Translations under genes and position numbers: made by a program
Notes under the pieces: generated by a model
Told to the model about the DNA's origin: nothing
The model's database searches: none
The model's input: only the letters and a program-made list of their open reading frames with translations
Shown: one piece after another, positions 30,309-41,485 of the stretch
Position numbering within the stretch: the first letter of the stretch is position 1
Layout: every line of letters starts with the position of its first letter
NCBI GenBank assembly: GCA_036399015.1
Contig: DASWNW010000038.1
Span: forward strand, 62,001-126,000
Length of the DNA stretch: 64,000 nt
Direction: 5' to 3'
Origin: QHVT01 sp036399015
Lineage (GTDB): Bacteria; Acidobacteriota; Thermoanaerobaculia; Gp7-AA8

Positions 30309-31217
30309 ATGCGGTTCAGTTCAGCTCTCTCCCTCCTCCTCTTTCTGTTCCTGGCCCCGGTGTCGTCGGGCGGCGGCGCCTGGGTCCCCGCGCCCGGTGA
30401 AGGCGATTTGCAGCTCGGGTTCAGCCGCAAGACGGCGAACACCTCCTGGAACGCATTCGGCGACGCCTTCAACAACACCACCACCTTCGAGGGGCAGACC
30501 GTCTCACACAACCACGACTTCCGCTACGTCTATCTCTCCGGTGAGATCGGCGTCGTCGACCGGCTGTCGGCCCGCTTCCTGGTCACGCACCTGAACGGTC
30601 TCGAGGGGCCGCGGCAACACCTCGAGGAGAACAACGGCTGGTCCGACGCCTGGGTCGGCCTCAAATACGGGATCACGCGCGGCTCGTGGCCGACCGCGAT
30701 CGCCGCGACGGTGCGCACGCCGATCCTCTACGACCTCCCCGGCGCCTACAACCGCTACCTCTTCGACGCCGAGGGCAACCGCCGCGGCGTCAGCCCGGAG
30801 TGGCGCGGGGTGCTGAAGCACGATTACACGGTCTCGTACCTGGTCAGCCACTCCTTCAGCGACAGCCGCGCCTGGGCCTCGGCCGAGGCGGGCTACACCT
30901 GGCGCGAGGGGGCGCCGGCAGACCAGATCCCCCTCTCGATCGAGTTGGGTCTCCCGGTCTGGCGTAACCTGACGATGAAGGCGACCGTCAACGGCGTCCG
31001 CAGCCTCGGCAACGACAGCCCCTCGCGGCCGGACGACCGGTTCCGCGCCCGCCCCGACTTCAACTTCAACGACGCGTCGATGGTGCGCGCCGGAGTGGCG
31101 CTCATGGTGCCGGTCCGGGGCAGCATGGGCGTGGAAGTCGGCTACAACCAGTGGCTGGGCGGCGAGTCGGCGCGGCGGTACCGCGAGCCGTACGTCTCCC
31201 TCGGCTACGGCTTCTGA
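30309..31217 (+). CDS. Outer-membrane beta-barrel-like exported protein
   Basis: 302 residues with a signal peptide (MRFSSALSLLLFLFLAPVSS). The mature part alternates polar and aromatic residues in strands of 8-12 (for example FRYVYLSGEIGVVDRLSARF and AWASAEAGYTW). It ends in ...YREPYVSLGYGF with a terminal Phe, the usual outer-membrane insertion signal. Likely a transmembrane barrel in the outer membrane with unknown cargo. The upstream gap (30216-30308) shows nothing definite. Confidence 0.78.
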   Translation: MRFSSALSLLLFLFLAPVSSGGGAWVPAPGEGDLQLGFSRKTANTSWNAFGDAFNNTTTFEGQTVSHNHDFRYVYLSGEIGVVDRLSARFLVTHLNGLEGPRQHLEENNGWSDAWVGLKYGITRGSWPTAIAATVRTPILYDLPGAYNRYLFDAEGNRRGVSPEWRGVLKHDYTVSYLVSHSFSDSRAWASAEAGYTWREGAPADQIPLSIELGLPVWRNLTMKATVNGVRSLGNDSPSRPDDRFRARPDFNFNDASMVRAGVALMVPVRGSMGVEVGYNQWLGGESARRYREPYVSLGYGF

Positions 31218-31280
31218 CGCCGCGCCGCGGGAGAATAGCCCGTCGCACCAGGCGTGTTGATCCGTGCGCCCGCCGGGTCC

Positions 31281-31820
31281 ATGCGCTTCAATCTCCTCAA
31301 CCGTAAAATTCACTACTGGGCCACCGTCTTCGTCGCGTTGCCGGTCCTGGTCGTCATCTGCAGCGGTCTCCTGCTGCAGATGAAGAAGCATTTCGACTGG
31401 GTGCAGCCGGAGGAAAAGCGCGGCACCGGTACCGCGCCCGCGGTCGGCCTCGAGCAGATCCTCGCCAGCGCGAAGAGCGGGTCCGGCCTCGAGGTGCGCG
31501 GGTGGGAGGACGTCAACCGCATCGACGTCCGCCCCTCCAAAGGCATGGCCAAGGTCTGGCTGCAGAGCGGCTGGGAGGTGCAGGTCGACCTCGGCACCGG
31601 CCGCGTCCTGCAGACCGCCTATCGTCGCTCCGACCTCATCGAGTCGATTCACGACGGGTCGGTCTTCGGCGGCGAATGGACGAAGCTCGGGATCTTCTTC
31701 CCCGCCGGCATCGTCATGCTGGTGATGTGGCTGACGGGCCTCTGGATGTTCCTCGTCCCCCTCGCCGCGAAGCGCAGGCGCCGCAAGCAGCAGCGCCTCG
31801 GCAACAGCGCTGGCGCGTGA
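31281..31820 (+). CDS. PepSY-associated transmembrane protein
   Basis: 179 residues from ATG 31281 (MRFNLLNRKIHYWATVFVAL); a TTG 27 nt upstream in frame is less likely. Two membrane helices (about 13-32 and 142-165) flank a periplasmic PepSY-like part with VNRIDVRPSKGMAKVWLQSGWEVQVD. The RKIHYW and SIHDGSVFGG blocks match PepSY_TM proteins, which often accompany iron uptake or diheme reductases. A basic cytoplasmic tail follows. Confidence 0.82.
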   Translation: MRFNLLNRKIHYWATVFVALPVLVVICSGLLLQMKKHFDWVQPEEKRGTGTAPAVGLEQILASAKSGSGLEVRGWEDVNRIDVRPSKGMAKVWLQSGWEVQVDLGTGRVLQTAYRRSDLIESIHDGSVFGGEWTKLGIFFPAGIVMLVMWLTGLWMFLVPLAAKRRRRKQQRLGNSAGA

Positions 31821-31840
31821 CGTGAACCGGCCGACGGCCG

Positions 31841-32599
31841 ATGAGATACGCCCTCTCTGCCTGCATCCTCCTGCTCGTCGCCTGCGGCGGCGAGAACACC
31901 CCCTCCAACGTGCAGACGCCCGGCGAAGACAAGGGCGCGAAGTCGAAGGCGCTCGAGGCCGGCGCCGCGGTCATGCAGGACAAGACGCCGCTCGCGAAGC
32001 TGAACGCCTATCTCGACGGCTTCCACTTCTACAGCGGCAACATGCAGGGGCAGATGGAGGCGCACCACTACTGCGAGACCGTCAACGAGGACCTGCGCCA
32101 GTGCGTGATCTTCGACGGCAACGGGGAGAGCGCCCGGATCATGGGCGTCGAGTACATCGTCAGCGCCAAGCTCTTCGCGACGCTCCCGGCCGAGGAGAAG
32201 AAGCTGTGGCACAGCCACTCGTATGAGGTGAAGTCGGGCACGCTGGTGGCGCCCGGCATCCCCGCGCTGGCCGAGCACGAGCTCATGGAGCAGCTCGTGT
32301 CCACCTACGGCAAGACGTGGCACACGTGGCACACCGACAACGCCGCCAACACGCTCCCCCTCGGCCATCCGATGCTGATGATGGGCTTCACCGCCGACGG
32401 GCAGCTACGCCCCGAGCTGCTGTCCGAGCGCGACCGCCGCTTCGGGATCGACACGGCGGAGAAACGGGAGCAGCGCGCCGACATTGCCGCGCCGCCGGTG
32501 CTCCCCGGCGCGAACGGGTGGCAGCAGGGGGAGGCGGTGCAGCTCAATCTCGGCGGCGCTACGACCCACGCAGATCCGGCAGCTCACCCTCCGCGCTGA
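31841..32599 (+). CDS. DUF1264/OBAP-family lipoprotein
   Basis: 252 residues. Lipobox LLVAC (Cys15). The body matches DUF1264, the family of plant oil-body-associated proteins: LNAYLDGFHFYSGNMQGQME, HHYCETVNEDLRQCVIFDGN, GVEYIVSAKLFATLPAEEK, WHSHSYEVKSG, KTWHTWHTDN and LPLGHPMLM. The His/Trp-rich motifs suggest a metal or ligand site; function unknown. The last 41 bp overlap the convergent carbonic anhydrase gene. Confidence 0.85.
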   Translation: MRYALSACILLLVACGGENTPSNVQTPGEDKGAKSKALEAGAAVMQDKTPLAKLNAYLDGFHFYSGNMQGQMEAHHYCETVNEDLRQCVIFDGNGESARIMGVEYIVSAKLFATLPAEEKKLWHSHSYEVKSGTLVAPGIPALAEHELMEQLVSTYGKTWHTWHTDNAANTLPLGHPMLMMGFTADGQLRPELLSERDRRFGIDTAEKREQRADIAAPPVLPGANGWQQGEAVQLNLGGATTHADPAAHPPR

Positions 32600-33188
32600 C
32601 GCGGAGGCCGAGGTCGCGCAGGAGGCCGTCGCGGACGTCGTAGGCGCAGCCGTGCACCGACAGCGACTGACCGCGCGCCCAGGCGTCGCGCACGATGGTG
32701 GTCTTGCTGACGTTCACCACCTGCTCGAGCACGTTCAGCTCGCAGAGGCGCCGGTGGCGGTCGGCGTCGGTCGGCAGCGCGTCGAGCTCCGCCACGTATT
32801 TCGCCCGCACGTCCTGCACGTGGCGCAGCCAGTTGTCGCAGAGCCCCAGCTTCTCGCCCATCAACGCCGCACGCACGCCGCCGCAGCCGTAGTGGCCGCA
32901 GACGATGACGTCGCGCACGCGCAGCACGTCCACCGCGAACTGCAGGGCGGAGAGGCAGTTCAGATCGGTGTGGACGACGACGTTCGCGACGTTGCGGTGC
33001 ACGAACATCTCGCCCGGAAGCAGGCCGACGATCTCGTTCGCCGGGACGCGGCTGTCGGAGCAGCCGATCCAGAAGTACTGCGGCGCCTGCTGCTCGGCGA
33101 GGCGCATGAAGAAGTCGGGGTCGCGGCGCACCATCTCGGCGGCCCAGGCACGGTTGTTTGCGAAAAGGTCGTCCAGCACGGCGCACAT
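32559..33188 (-). CDS. can: Beta-class carbonic anhydrase
   Basis: 209 residues. Zinc ligands Cys43 (CSDSR, with Asp45-Arg47 dyad), His99 and Cys102 (GHYGCGG) are all present, as is FVHRNVANVV. It interconverts CO2 and bicarbonate; bicarbonate is needed by carboxylases such as the one at the start of the window. It is divergent from the antiporter gene (35-bp gap). Confidence 0.95.
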   Translation of the reverse strand: MCAVLDDLFANNRAWAAEMVRRDPDFFMRLAEQQAPQYFWIGCSDSRVPANEIVGLLPGEMFVHRNVANVVVHTDLNCLSALQFAVDVLRVRDVIVCGHYGCGGVRAALMGEKLGLCDNWLRHVQDVRAKYVAELDALPTDADRHRRLCELNVLEQVVNVSKTTIVRDAWARGQSLSVHGCAYDVRDGLLRDLGLRVSAEGELPDLRGS

Positions 33189-33223
33189 GGTAGCGTCCCC
33201 CGCGCGAAAGGAGGATAGCGGCG

Positions 33224-34924
33224 TTGCCTCATGACGTCAGTTTGATCACCACCATCGCCGCAGGCCTCGGCCTGGCGATGATCTTCGGCTTCATCGCCGT
33301 GCGCCTCCGGCTGCCGCCGCTGGCCGGCTACCTCCTCGCCGGCGTCCTGATCGGGCCGCACACGCGCGGCTTCGTCGCCGACGTCGCGCTCGCCGGGCAG
33401 CTCGCCGAGATCGGGGTGATGCTGCTGATGTTCGGCGTCGGGTTGCACTTCTCGCTCGACGACCTCAAGTCGGTGCGCGGCATCGCCCTCCCGGGCGCGG
33501 TGGTGCAGATCGCCGTCGCCACCATCCTCGGCACTCTCACCGCGATGTCGTGGGGCTGGACCTTCGGCGCCGGCCTCGTGTTCGGTCTCGCGCTCTCGGT
33601 CGCCAGCACCGTCGTGCTGCTGCGCGCGCTCGAGGCGCGCGGCGCGCTGGAGACGTTCAACGGCCGCATCGCCGTCGGCTGGCTGATCGTCGAGGACCTG
33701 GTGATGGTCCTCGTACTGGTGCTCCTCCCGCCGCTCGCGGCGCTCCTCGGCGGCAGCGTGGCCGACGACGGCGGACGGGGAATCGGCGCGGCGCTGGCCA
33801 TCACCTTCGCCAAGGTGGCGGCGTTCGTGGTGCTGATGCTCGTCGTCGGCAAGCGGCTCTTCCCCCGCATCCTCTGGCTCGTCGCGAAGACCGGCTCGCG
33901 CGAGCTGTTCACGCTCTGCGTCATCGCCGCGGCGGTGGGGGTCGCGTACGGCGCCGCGGCGCTGTTCGGCGTCTCGTTCGCGCTGGGGGCGTTCTTCGCC
34001 GGGATGATGATGCGCGAGTCGGAGCTGAGCCACCGCGCCGCCGACGAGTCGCTCCCGCTGCGCGACGCGTTCTCCGTGCTCTTCTTCGTCTCGGTCGGCA
34101 TGCTGTTCGACCCGCAGGTGCTCGTGCGCGAGCCGCTGGCGGTGCTCGCGGTGACGGCGATCATCATCGTCGGCAAGACCATCGCCGCGGTGACGCTGGT
34201 CCTGCTGCTGCGGTATCCGCTGAATACCGCCCTGACGGTCGGCGCGAGTCTCGCGCAGATCGGCGAGTTCTCCTTCATCCTGGCGGGACTCGGGGTCGAG
34301 CTGCGTCTCCTGTCGGAACAGGGGCAGAGCCTCATCCTCGCCGGCGCGCTGATCTCGATCGCCCTCAATCCGGCGGTGTTCGCGGCCGTCGAGCCGGCGC
34401 AGCGCTGGATCCGCGCCCGCTCGCATCTCGCGCGCACACTGGAGCGCAGCCCCGACCCGCTCGCCGAGCTGCCGATGAGCGTCGACCAGGCGCTGCTCAC
34501 CGGGCAGGTGGTCATCGTCGGCTACGGCCGCGTCGGACGCCGCATTGCCGAGGGGCTGACCGAACGGAAGATCCCGTACGTGGTGGCGGAGCAGAACCGC
34601 GAGATCGTGGAGCGGCTCCGCGCGCAGAACGTCCAGGCGGTGTCGGGCGACGCCTCCGATCCCGCGGTGCTGATCCAGGCGCACGTCGCCCGCGCCGGCA
34701 TGCTCGTCATCGCCACCCCCGAGACCCTGCACGTGCGGCGGATGATCGACGTCGCGCGGAAGCTGAACCCGAAGATCGAGATCGTCCTCCGCACCCACAG
34801 CGAAGAAGAGGCCGACCTGCTGCGCAGCGAAGGCTCCGGCGCCGTCTTCATGGGCGAGCACGAGCTCGCATCAGCCATGACGCGCCACGTCGTGCAGCGG
34901 ATGGCCGGCCCCTCGTCGGTCTGA
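33224..34924 (+). CDS. ybaL: YbaL/KefB-type cation:proton antiporter with TrkA-N domain
   Basis: 566 residues from TTG 33224, supported by an AAAGGAGG ribosome site 9 nt upstream and by the match of the first residues (PHDVSLITTIAAGLGLA) to YbaL. CPA2 membrane domain of about 12 helices (1-390) with AGVLIGPHTRGFVAD and LMFGVGLHFSLDDL. It is followed by a RCK/TrkA-N Rossmann domain (about 425-545, VVIVGYGRVGRRIAEGL). Predicted to export potassium or another cation for protons under control of a bound nucleotide. Confidence 0.92.
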   Translation: MPHDVSLITTIAAGLGLAMIFGFIAVRLRLPPLAGYLLAGVLIGPHTRGFVADVALAGQLAEIGVMLLMFGVGLHFSLDDLKSVRGIALPGAVVQIAVATILGTLTAMSWGWTFGAGLVFGLALSVASTVVLLRALEARGALETFNGRIAVGWLIVEDLVMVLVLVLLPPLAALLGGSVADDGGRGIGAALAITFAKVAAFVVLMLVVGKRLFPRILWLVAKTGSRELFTLCVIAAAVGVAYGAAALFGVSFALGAFFAGMMMRESELSHRAADESLPLRDAFSVLFFVSVGMLFDPQVLVREPLAVLAVTAIIIVGKTIAAVTLVLLLRYPLNTALTVGASLAQIGEFSFILAGLGVELRLLSEQGQSLILAGALISIALNPAVFAAVEPAQRWIRARSHLARTLERSPDPLAELPMSVDQALLTGQVVIVGYGRVGRRIAEGLTERKIPYVVAEQNREIVERLRAQNVQAVSGDASDPAVLIQAHVARAGMLVIATPETLHVRRMIDVARKLNPKIEIVLRTHSEEEADLLRSEGSGAVFMGEHELASAMTRHVVQRMAGPSSV

Positions 34925-34948
34925 CCGCGCGGACGTATCATCATCCGT

Positions 34949-35410
34949 ATGCTGCGCGTCTTCGTCAGCTCGTGTCTCCTCGGCGCGCCGGTCCGGTATC
35001 ACGGCGGCGATGCACGGCACGACCATCCGATCCTGGAGCGGTGGATTCGGGAGGGGCGGCTGATCGCCTGCTGCCCCGAGATGGCGGCCCACCTCGGGAC
35101 GCCGCGTCCCCCGGCGGAGCTGGCGAACGGGCAGGTCGTGACGAAGGACGGCGAGGTTGTGACGGCCGCCTATCGCCACGGCGCCGGGATCGTCGCCGAG
35201 CAGGCCGCGCAGGACCGCATCGCGCTGGCCATCCTCAAGGACGGCAGCCCGTCGTGCGGCAGCACGTTCGTCTACGACGGCACGTTCACCGGCGCGAAGG
35301 TCGCCGGCGAGGGGATCACCGCGGCGCTCCTCCGCTCGCGCGGCATCGCCGTCTTCGACGAGCAGCACATCGAAGAAGCGGCCCGTTACCTCGCCGCGCT
35401 GGAGGCGTGA
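34949..35410 (+). CDS. DUF523 family protein
   Basis: 153 residues. Typical DUF523 features: VSSCLLGAPVRYHGGD at the start, ACCPEMAAHLGTPRPPAEL and ILKDGSPSCGSTFVYDGTFTG, with conserved cysteines. Role unknown; some relatives are fused to DUF1722 or adjoin DNA-repair genes. TATCAT lies 7 nt before the ATG, so the message is probably leaderless. The end overlaps cueR by 25 bp. Confidence 0.88.
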   Translation: MLRVFVSSCLLGAPVRYHGGDARHDHPILERWIREGRLIACCPEMAAHLGTPRPPAELANGQVVTKDGEVVTAAYRHGAGIVAEQAAQDRIALAILKDGSPSCGSTFVYDGTFTGAKVAGEGITAALLRSRGIAVFDEQHIEEAARYLAALEA

Positions 35411-35787
35411 GAGAGGTCTTCGAGGATCGGGCACTCCGGGCGGTGATCGCCGTGGCAGTGCTCGGCGAGCTGCTCCAGCGTCCGCTTCATCGCCTCCATC
35501 TCCCGGATCTTTCCCTCCAGCTCCCGCACGTGCTCGAGGGCGAGCCGCTTCACCTCCCTGCTCGGCCGGTGCTGCTGCCATAGGCCGAGGAGGGCCTGGA
35601 TCCGCTTCATCGAGAAGCCGAGGTCGCGCGCGCGGCGGACGAACTGCAGCGTGTGCACGTCGTTCTGCGAGTAGACCCGGTAGTTCGAGCCGGTCCGCTC
35701 CGCCGCCGGGATCACCCCAATCTGCTCGTAGTGCCGGATCATTTTCGCGCTGACTCCTGAGGCCGCGGCCGCTTCGCCGATGTTCAT
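35386..35787 (-). CDS. cueR: CueR-like MerR-family copper-responsive regulator
   Basis: 133 residues. N-terminal winged helix MNIGEAAAASGVSAKMIRHY, dimerisation helix and the metal loop with Cys111 and Cys119 (HCHGDHRPECPIL). These correspond to Cys112/Cys120 of E. coli CueR, which bind Cu(I), Ag(I) or Au(I). Divergent from copA across a classical MerR-type promoter. Confidence 0.92.
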   Translation of the reverse strand: MNIGEAAAASGVSAKMIRHYEQIGVIPAAERTGSNYRVYSQNDVHTLQFVRRARDLGFSMKRIQALLGLWQQHRPSREVKRLALEHVRELEGKIREMEAMKRTLEQLAEHCHGDHRPECPILEDLSHASSAAR

Positions 35788-35812
35788 GTCCGAAAGAACA
35801 TTGAGGCCCCTC

Positions 35813-35843
35813 TTGACCTTCCCACAATGGGAAGCCTTACGTT
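35813..35843 (+). promoter_or_regulatory. CueR-type operator-promoter of copA
   Basis: TTGACC (35813-35818), a 19-bp spacer and TACGTT (35838-35843). The spacer contains the dyad CTTCCC-ACAAT-GGGAAG (35818-35834). The over-long spacer with a centred dyad is the MerR/CueR signature. Transcription should start near 35850. Confidence 0.82.
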
Positions 35844-35879
35844 GTGGCCAGCATGATGAAACACGACAGGAACACAGCC

Positions 35880-38174
<2,295 letters not shown>

Positions 38175-38192
38175 CCGCGCCGTTCCGGCGGA

Positions 38193-38389
38193 GGCTGCCG
38201 CAGTCTTTCCGAGGGCTGCCGCAGTCTCCGCGAGGGGTGCCGTCGTCTTTCCGAGGGCTGCCGTCGTCTTTCCGAGGGGTGCCGTCGTCTTTCCGAGGGC
38301 TGCCGTCGTCTTTCCGAAGGCTGCCGTCGTCTTTCCGAAGGCTGCCGTCGTCTTTCCGAGGGCTGCCGTCGTCTTTCCGGAGGCTGCCG
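38193..38389. repeat. 21-bp minisatellite, nine and a half units
   Basis: Units of 21 bp (GGCTGCCGTCGTCTTTCCGA plus one base) with few changes fill most of the 276-bp gap between copA and the next gene. Frames on both strands stay open because 21 is a multiple of three, but no start, ribosome site or neighbour supports a protein. Confidence 0.9.
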
Positions 38390-38450
38390 CGATTTGTACG
38401 CCTCCCGCCAACGCCTTCCTCCTCGGCGGGAGTTATCATGGAGTAACCCT

Positions 38451-39728
38451 ATGAAAGCCTCCATCCTCGCCGCGGTCGTCCTTCTGGTGGCCGCGTCGGC
38501 GGCGGCGGAGGACTTTTATCTCCCCCTTTCGCCGCGCACGGAGCTGGAGCTCACCAACCCCACCGCGGCCCGCGCCATCGTGACGGTCGAGCGGCTCGGA
38601 ACGGGGCAGGCGCGCGAGCTGCCGGTCGAGCCGGGGCAGACGCTCCGCTTCGACGATGACGGCGAGACGATGGGCGTGCTCCACGTCCGCGCCGGCGCCG
38701 CGATCCGCGTGCAGGCGGTCAGCCGCTGCGTTCCCTGCGGCTCCCGCATCTCCCTTCCGGTCCTCGACGCGCAGAGCGCCGTCCGAGACGGGGAGGTACC
38801 GGTGCGGCAGACGCCCTCCTGGCGCAGCGGGATGCTGGTCGTCAATCCTCAGGACGAGCCGGCGCTGGTGACCCTCACCGTCCATCGCGGCGCAGAGGTC
38901 GTCGACCAGTCGCTGTTGCGCGTCCCGGCGCGCGGCATGCGGCGCGTCGATTTCGATCGCGCGCCGGACGAGAGCTTCTCGTTCGTCTCCGCGCAGCCGC
39001 TGCTCCTCTTCGGCTACGAGCGCAACGAGCAGACCGGTGGGCGGGTGTTCACCCCCGTTACGCACGCCACCACGCGCAAGCGCCGCTCGGTGCGCTCCGG
39101 ATCTCCCCAGCAGGTCGCGCAGACGATCGTCCTCACGCCGTCGAAGGACAACACGCTCTTCGAATCCCCCTCCGGCGACGCCTCGAACGGGGTCGGCGTG
39201 CATCTCTTCGCCGGCGCGACGCGGCGGTTCGGCCTGCGCCGTGCGCTGCTGGCGTTCGACGTCGCCTCTCAGATTCCGGCCGGCAGCCGGATCACCCGCG
39301 CCACGCTCCGGCTGCAGGTCTCGCAGAGCATCTCCGGCTCGCAGCCGATGACGCTCCACCGCGTCGCCGCCGACTGGGGCGAAGGGGCGTCGAACGCCGG
39401 CCAGAGCAGCGACGGCGGCGGCGCGACGTCGCACCCGGGCGACGCCACCTGGGCGCACCGCTTCTTCCCCAATCAGCCCTGGACCACGCTGGGCGGCGAC
39501 TTCAACGCTGCCGCCGACGCCACCGCCGTCGTCGACTTCTCCGGCACCTGGGAGTCCTCGGAGCTCATGATCGCGCGCGTGCAGGGCTGGCTCGATCAGC
39601 CGGCCACGAACTTCGGGTGGGTGATCCGCGGGATCGAGAACGCCGGCACGACCGCGAAGCGGTTCGACAGCCGCGAGATCGCGGCGCCCGAGAGACGCCC
39701 GACGCTGACGATCGAGTTCGTGCGCTGA
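38451..39728 (+). CDS. Exported DNRLRE-domain-like protein
   Basis: 425 residues with a signal peptide (MKASILAAVVLLVAASAAAE). An N-terminal beta domain of about 200 residues is followed by a C-terminal DNRLRE-like domain (about 225-425): NTLFESPSGDASNGVGVHLF, LRRALLAFDVASQIPAGSRI, TRATLRLQV, HRVAADWGEGAS and the end FDSREIAAPERRPTLTIEF. Such domains occur in secreted, often surface-attached proteins. TATCAT and GGAG lie 11-25 nt before the ATG. Confidence 0.8.
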   Translation: MKASILAAVVLLVAASAAAEDFYLPLSPRTELELTNPTAARAIVTVERLGTGQARELPVEPGQTLRFDDDGETMGVLHVRAGAAIRVQAVSRCVPCGSRISLPVLDAQSAVRDGEVPVRQTPSWRSGMLVVNPQDEPALVTLTVHRGAEVVDQSLLRVPARGMRRVDFDRAPDESFSFVSAQPLLLFGYERNEQTGGRVFTPVTHATTRKRRSVRSGSPQQVAQTIVLTPSKDNTLFESPSGDASNGVGVHLFAGATRRFGLRRALLAFDVASQIPAGSRITRATLRLQVSQSISGSQPMTLHRVAADWGEGASNAGQSSDGGGATSHPGDATWAHRFFPNQPWTTLGGDFNAAADATAVVDFSGTWESSELMIARVQGWLDQPATNFGWVIRGIENAGTTAKRFDSREIAAPERRPTLTIEFVR

Positions 39729-39734
39729 CGGTCC

Positions 39735-40835
39735 TCAGCGCCTGTACCACTCCACGTTCCGGAACGGCTGCCCCTCCACGAACGTCTCGCCGATCCGCGG
39801 CGCGATCACGCGCACGCCTTTCGCCCGCGCCGCGGCGAGCGTGCGCAGGATCGGCTCGTCCCAGGCGTGATACGAGAGGTTGAACGTGGCCCAGTGCACC
39901 GGCAGGAGCGTCCGCCCGCCGAGGTCGGCGTGCGCCTGGACGGCGGACTCGGGGCTCATATGGATGTCGAGCCAGGTCTCGCCGTACGCGCCCACCTTGA
40001 TCAGCGTGAGGTCGGTGTCGCCAAGGCGGCGGCGAATGTCGGCGAAGTGGGGGGCGTACCCGGTGTCGCCGCTGTAGTAGACCGAGTGCTCCGGCCCCCG
40101 CACCGCCCACGACGCCCAGAGCGTGGAGTTGTCCATCCGCTTCCGCCCCGAGTAGTGCCGCGCCGGGAGACAGTGGATCGCCACTCCCTTCACGCGCGCC
40201 ACTTCCCACCAGTCCATCTCGTGGATCTGCGCGGCCGGCACGTCCCAGCGCTCGAGATGCGCACCGATCCCCAGCGGGACGTAAAAGTGGGTGCCGCGGG
40301 CGGCGAGGTGTTTGACGGTGTCCATGTCGAGGTGGTCGTAGTGATCGTGCGAGATCACCACCGCGTCGATGCCCGTGACCTGCTCGAGCGCGATCGGGGC
40401 CGGGTGCAGCCGCTCCGGCCCGACCGGCAGCGGCGAGACGACCTTCGCGAAGACCGGATCGGTCATGACACGCACTCCGTCGAGCTCCACCAGCACGCTG
40501 GAGTGCCCGAGCCAGGCCGCCTTCAGCTCCCGTCCTGCGGGCCGCTGGAGCGCCGCGGCGTCGAGCTGCACGACCGGGATCGCGAACGCCGGCTCGCGCA
40601 CCTGCCCCTGCGAGTAGAGCCGGATCGTCTTGAACAGAGCGGTGTCGGTGTCCTGTGGAGGCCTGTTCTGAAAACGCCCGCCGATGAACTGCGGCGAGCG
40701 CCGCATCCGCTCCAGGCGCTTCCCTTCGAACCTGCCGCCGAACGAGGGGAGCTGGAACACCGCCCACGCGGCGACGGCGAGGAGCGCCGCCGCGATGAGG
40801 AGGATCTTGAACGCTTTCTTCATTCGGTTCGCCAT
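39735..40835 (-). CDS. MBL-fold metallo-hydrolase with membrane anchor (NAPE-PLD/UlaG-like)
   Basis: 366 residues from ATG 40835; a second ATG 12 nt later is possible. One N-terminal membrane helix (about 8-27). Metallo-beta-lactamase motifs: WLGHSSVLVEL, HDHYDHLD (two-metal HxHxDH, about 155), SGDTGYAP and VHWATFNLS. The pattern matches the N-acylphosphatidylethanolamine phospholipase D-like subgroup, so a phosphodiester or lactone substrate outside the inner membrane is plausible. It overlaps the next upstream gene on the same strand by 16 bp. Confidence 0.85.
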   Translation of the reverse strand: MANRMKKAFKILLIAAALLAVAAWAVFQLPSFGGRFEGKRLERMRRSPQFIGGRFQNRPPQDTDTALFKTIRLYSQGQVREPAFAIPVVQLDAAALQRPAGRELKAAWLGHSSVLVELDGVRVMTDPVFAKVVSPLPVGPERLHPAPIALEQVTGIDAVVISHDHYDHLDMDTVKHLAARGTHFYVPLGIGAHLERWDVPAAQIHEMDWWEVARVKGVAIHCLPARHYSGRKRMDNSTLWASWAVRGPEHSVYYSGDTGYAPHFADIRRRLGDTDLTLIKVGAYGETWLDIHMSPESAVQAHADLGGRTLLPVHWATFNLSYHAWDEPILRTLAAARAKGVRVIAPRIGETFVEGQPFRNVEWYRR

Positions 40836-41434
40836 CTCGTTCCGCGCCCGGCGAGCAGCCCGAGGCACGAGCCCGCGAGCGCCAGCGACATGTCGCGGTG
40901 CGCGTCCCAGATGTCCCCCTGCTCGCCGTTGTATGCGCCCGCGTCTTCGGGCGAAAGCACCATCGTCAGCCCCCACTCGAAGAGCTCGTACAGGAGGCTG
41001 AAGGCGAGCACGAATTCGACGCTCGCGTAGAGCGCGAACCGAGGCGGCACCCTGAAGTATCGCGTCAGCACCTCCCACACCGGCCGCACCGCCAGCAGAC
41101 CGAACGCGAAATGTACGACGCGGTCGAAGTGATTGCGCCGGAAGCCGAAATGCTCGGTGATGTTGACGCCAAACAATCGAGCCGACCATTCGTCATACGG
41201 CACATACGAATAGATGTACCGCGCGCCGACGACGTGCAGCAGCAGGAACGCGATTACGCAGGCAAACGCGGCGGAGCTGAGCTGCCGTCTCGTAGCGACG
41301 AGCGGCAGCAACAGGACGGCGACCGCGGTCGGCAGGTGCTGGAGGTACATCTGGCGGGGAAAGGGTGCGCCGAGACAGCTCGCCAGAACGGCTACGACGA
41401 GGACGGCGAGGAGCGTACGTTCGAAGCCGTTCAT
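40820..41434 (-). CDS. yjdF: YjdF-like (DUF2238) inner-membrane protein
   Basis: 204 residues with six hydrophobic segments. DUF2238 signatures are visible: HVVGARYIYSYVPYDEW, RNHFDRVVHFAFGLL, YELFEWG and GDIWDAHRDMSLALAGS. The family is an inner-membrane protein of unknown function with conserved His/Asp residues in the membrane. Cotranscribed with the MBL-fold gene. Confidence 0.88.
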   Translation of the reverse strand: MNGFERTLLAVLVVAVLASCLGAPFPRQMYLQHLPTAVAVLLLPLVATRRQLSSAAFACVIAFLLLHVVGARYIYSYVPYDEWSARLFGVNITEHFGFRRNHFDRVVHFAFGLLAVRPVWEVLTRYFRVPPRFALYASVEFVLAFSLLYELFEWGLTMVLSPEDAGAYNGEQGDIWDAHRDMSLALAGSCLGLLAGRGTRWRTE

Positions 41435-41462
41435 CCGCCGCGCACAGTGTAGCGGACGCGCA

Positions 41463-41485
41463 CTCCGAGGAACCCCGAGGAACCC
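41463..41485. repeat. GAGGAACYCC repeat, cluster 3
   Basis: Two and a half units directly after the stop of the fumarase alpha gene and upstream of the yjdF start. Confidence 0.75.

Noticed and set aside
35844..35879. Upstream starts of copA (GTG 35844, ATG 35853/35856)
   Set aside because: The GTG lies before the predicted transcript start; the two ATGs would be almost at the 5' end without a ribosome site, and homology begins after 35880.
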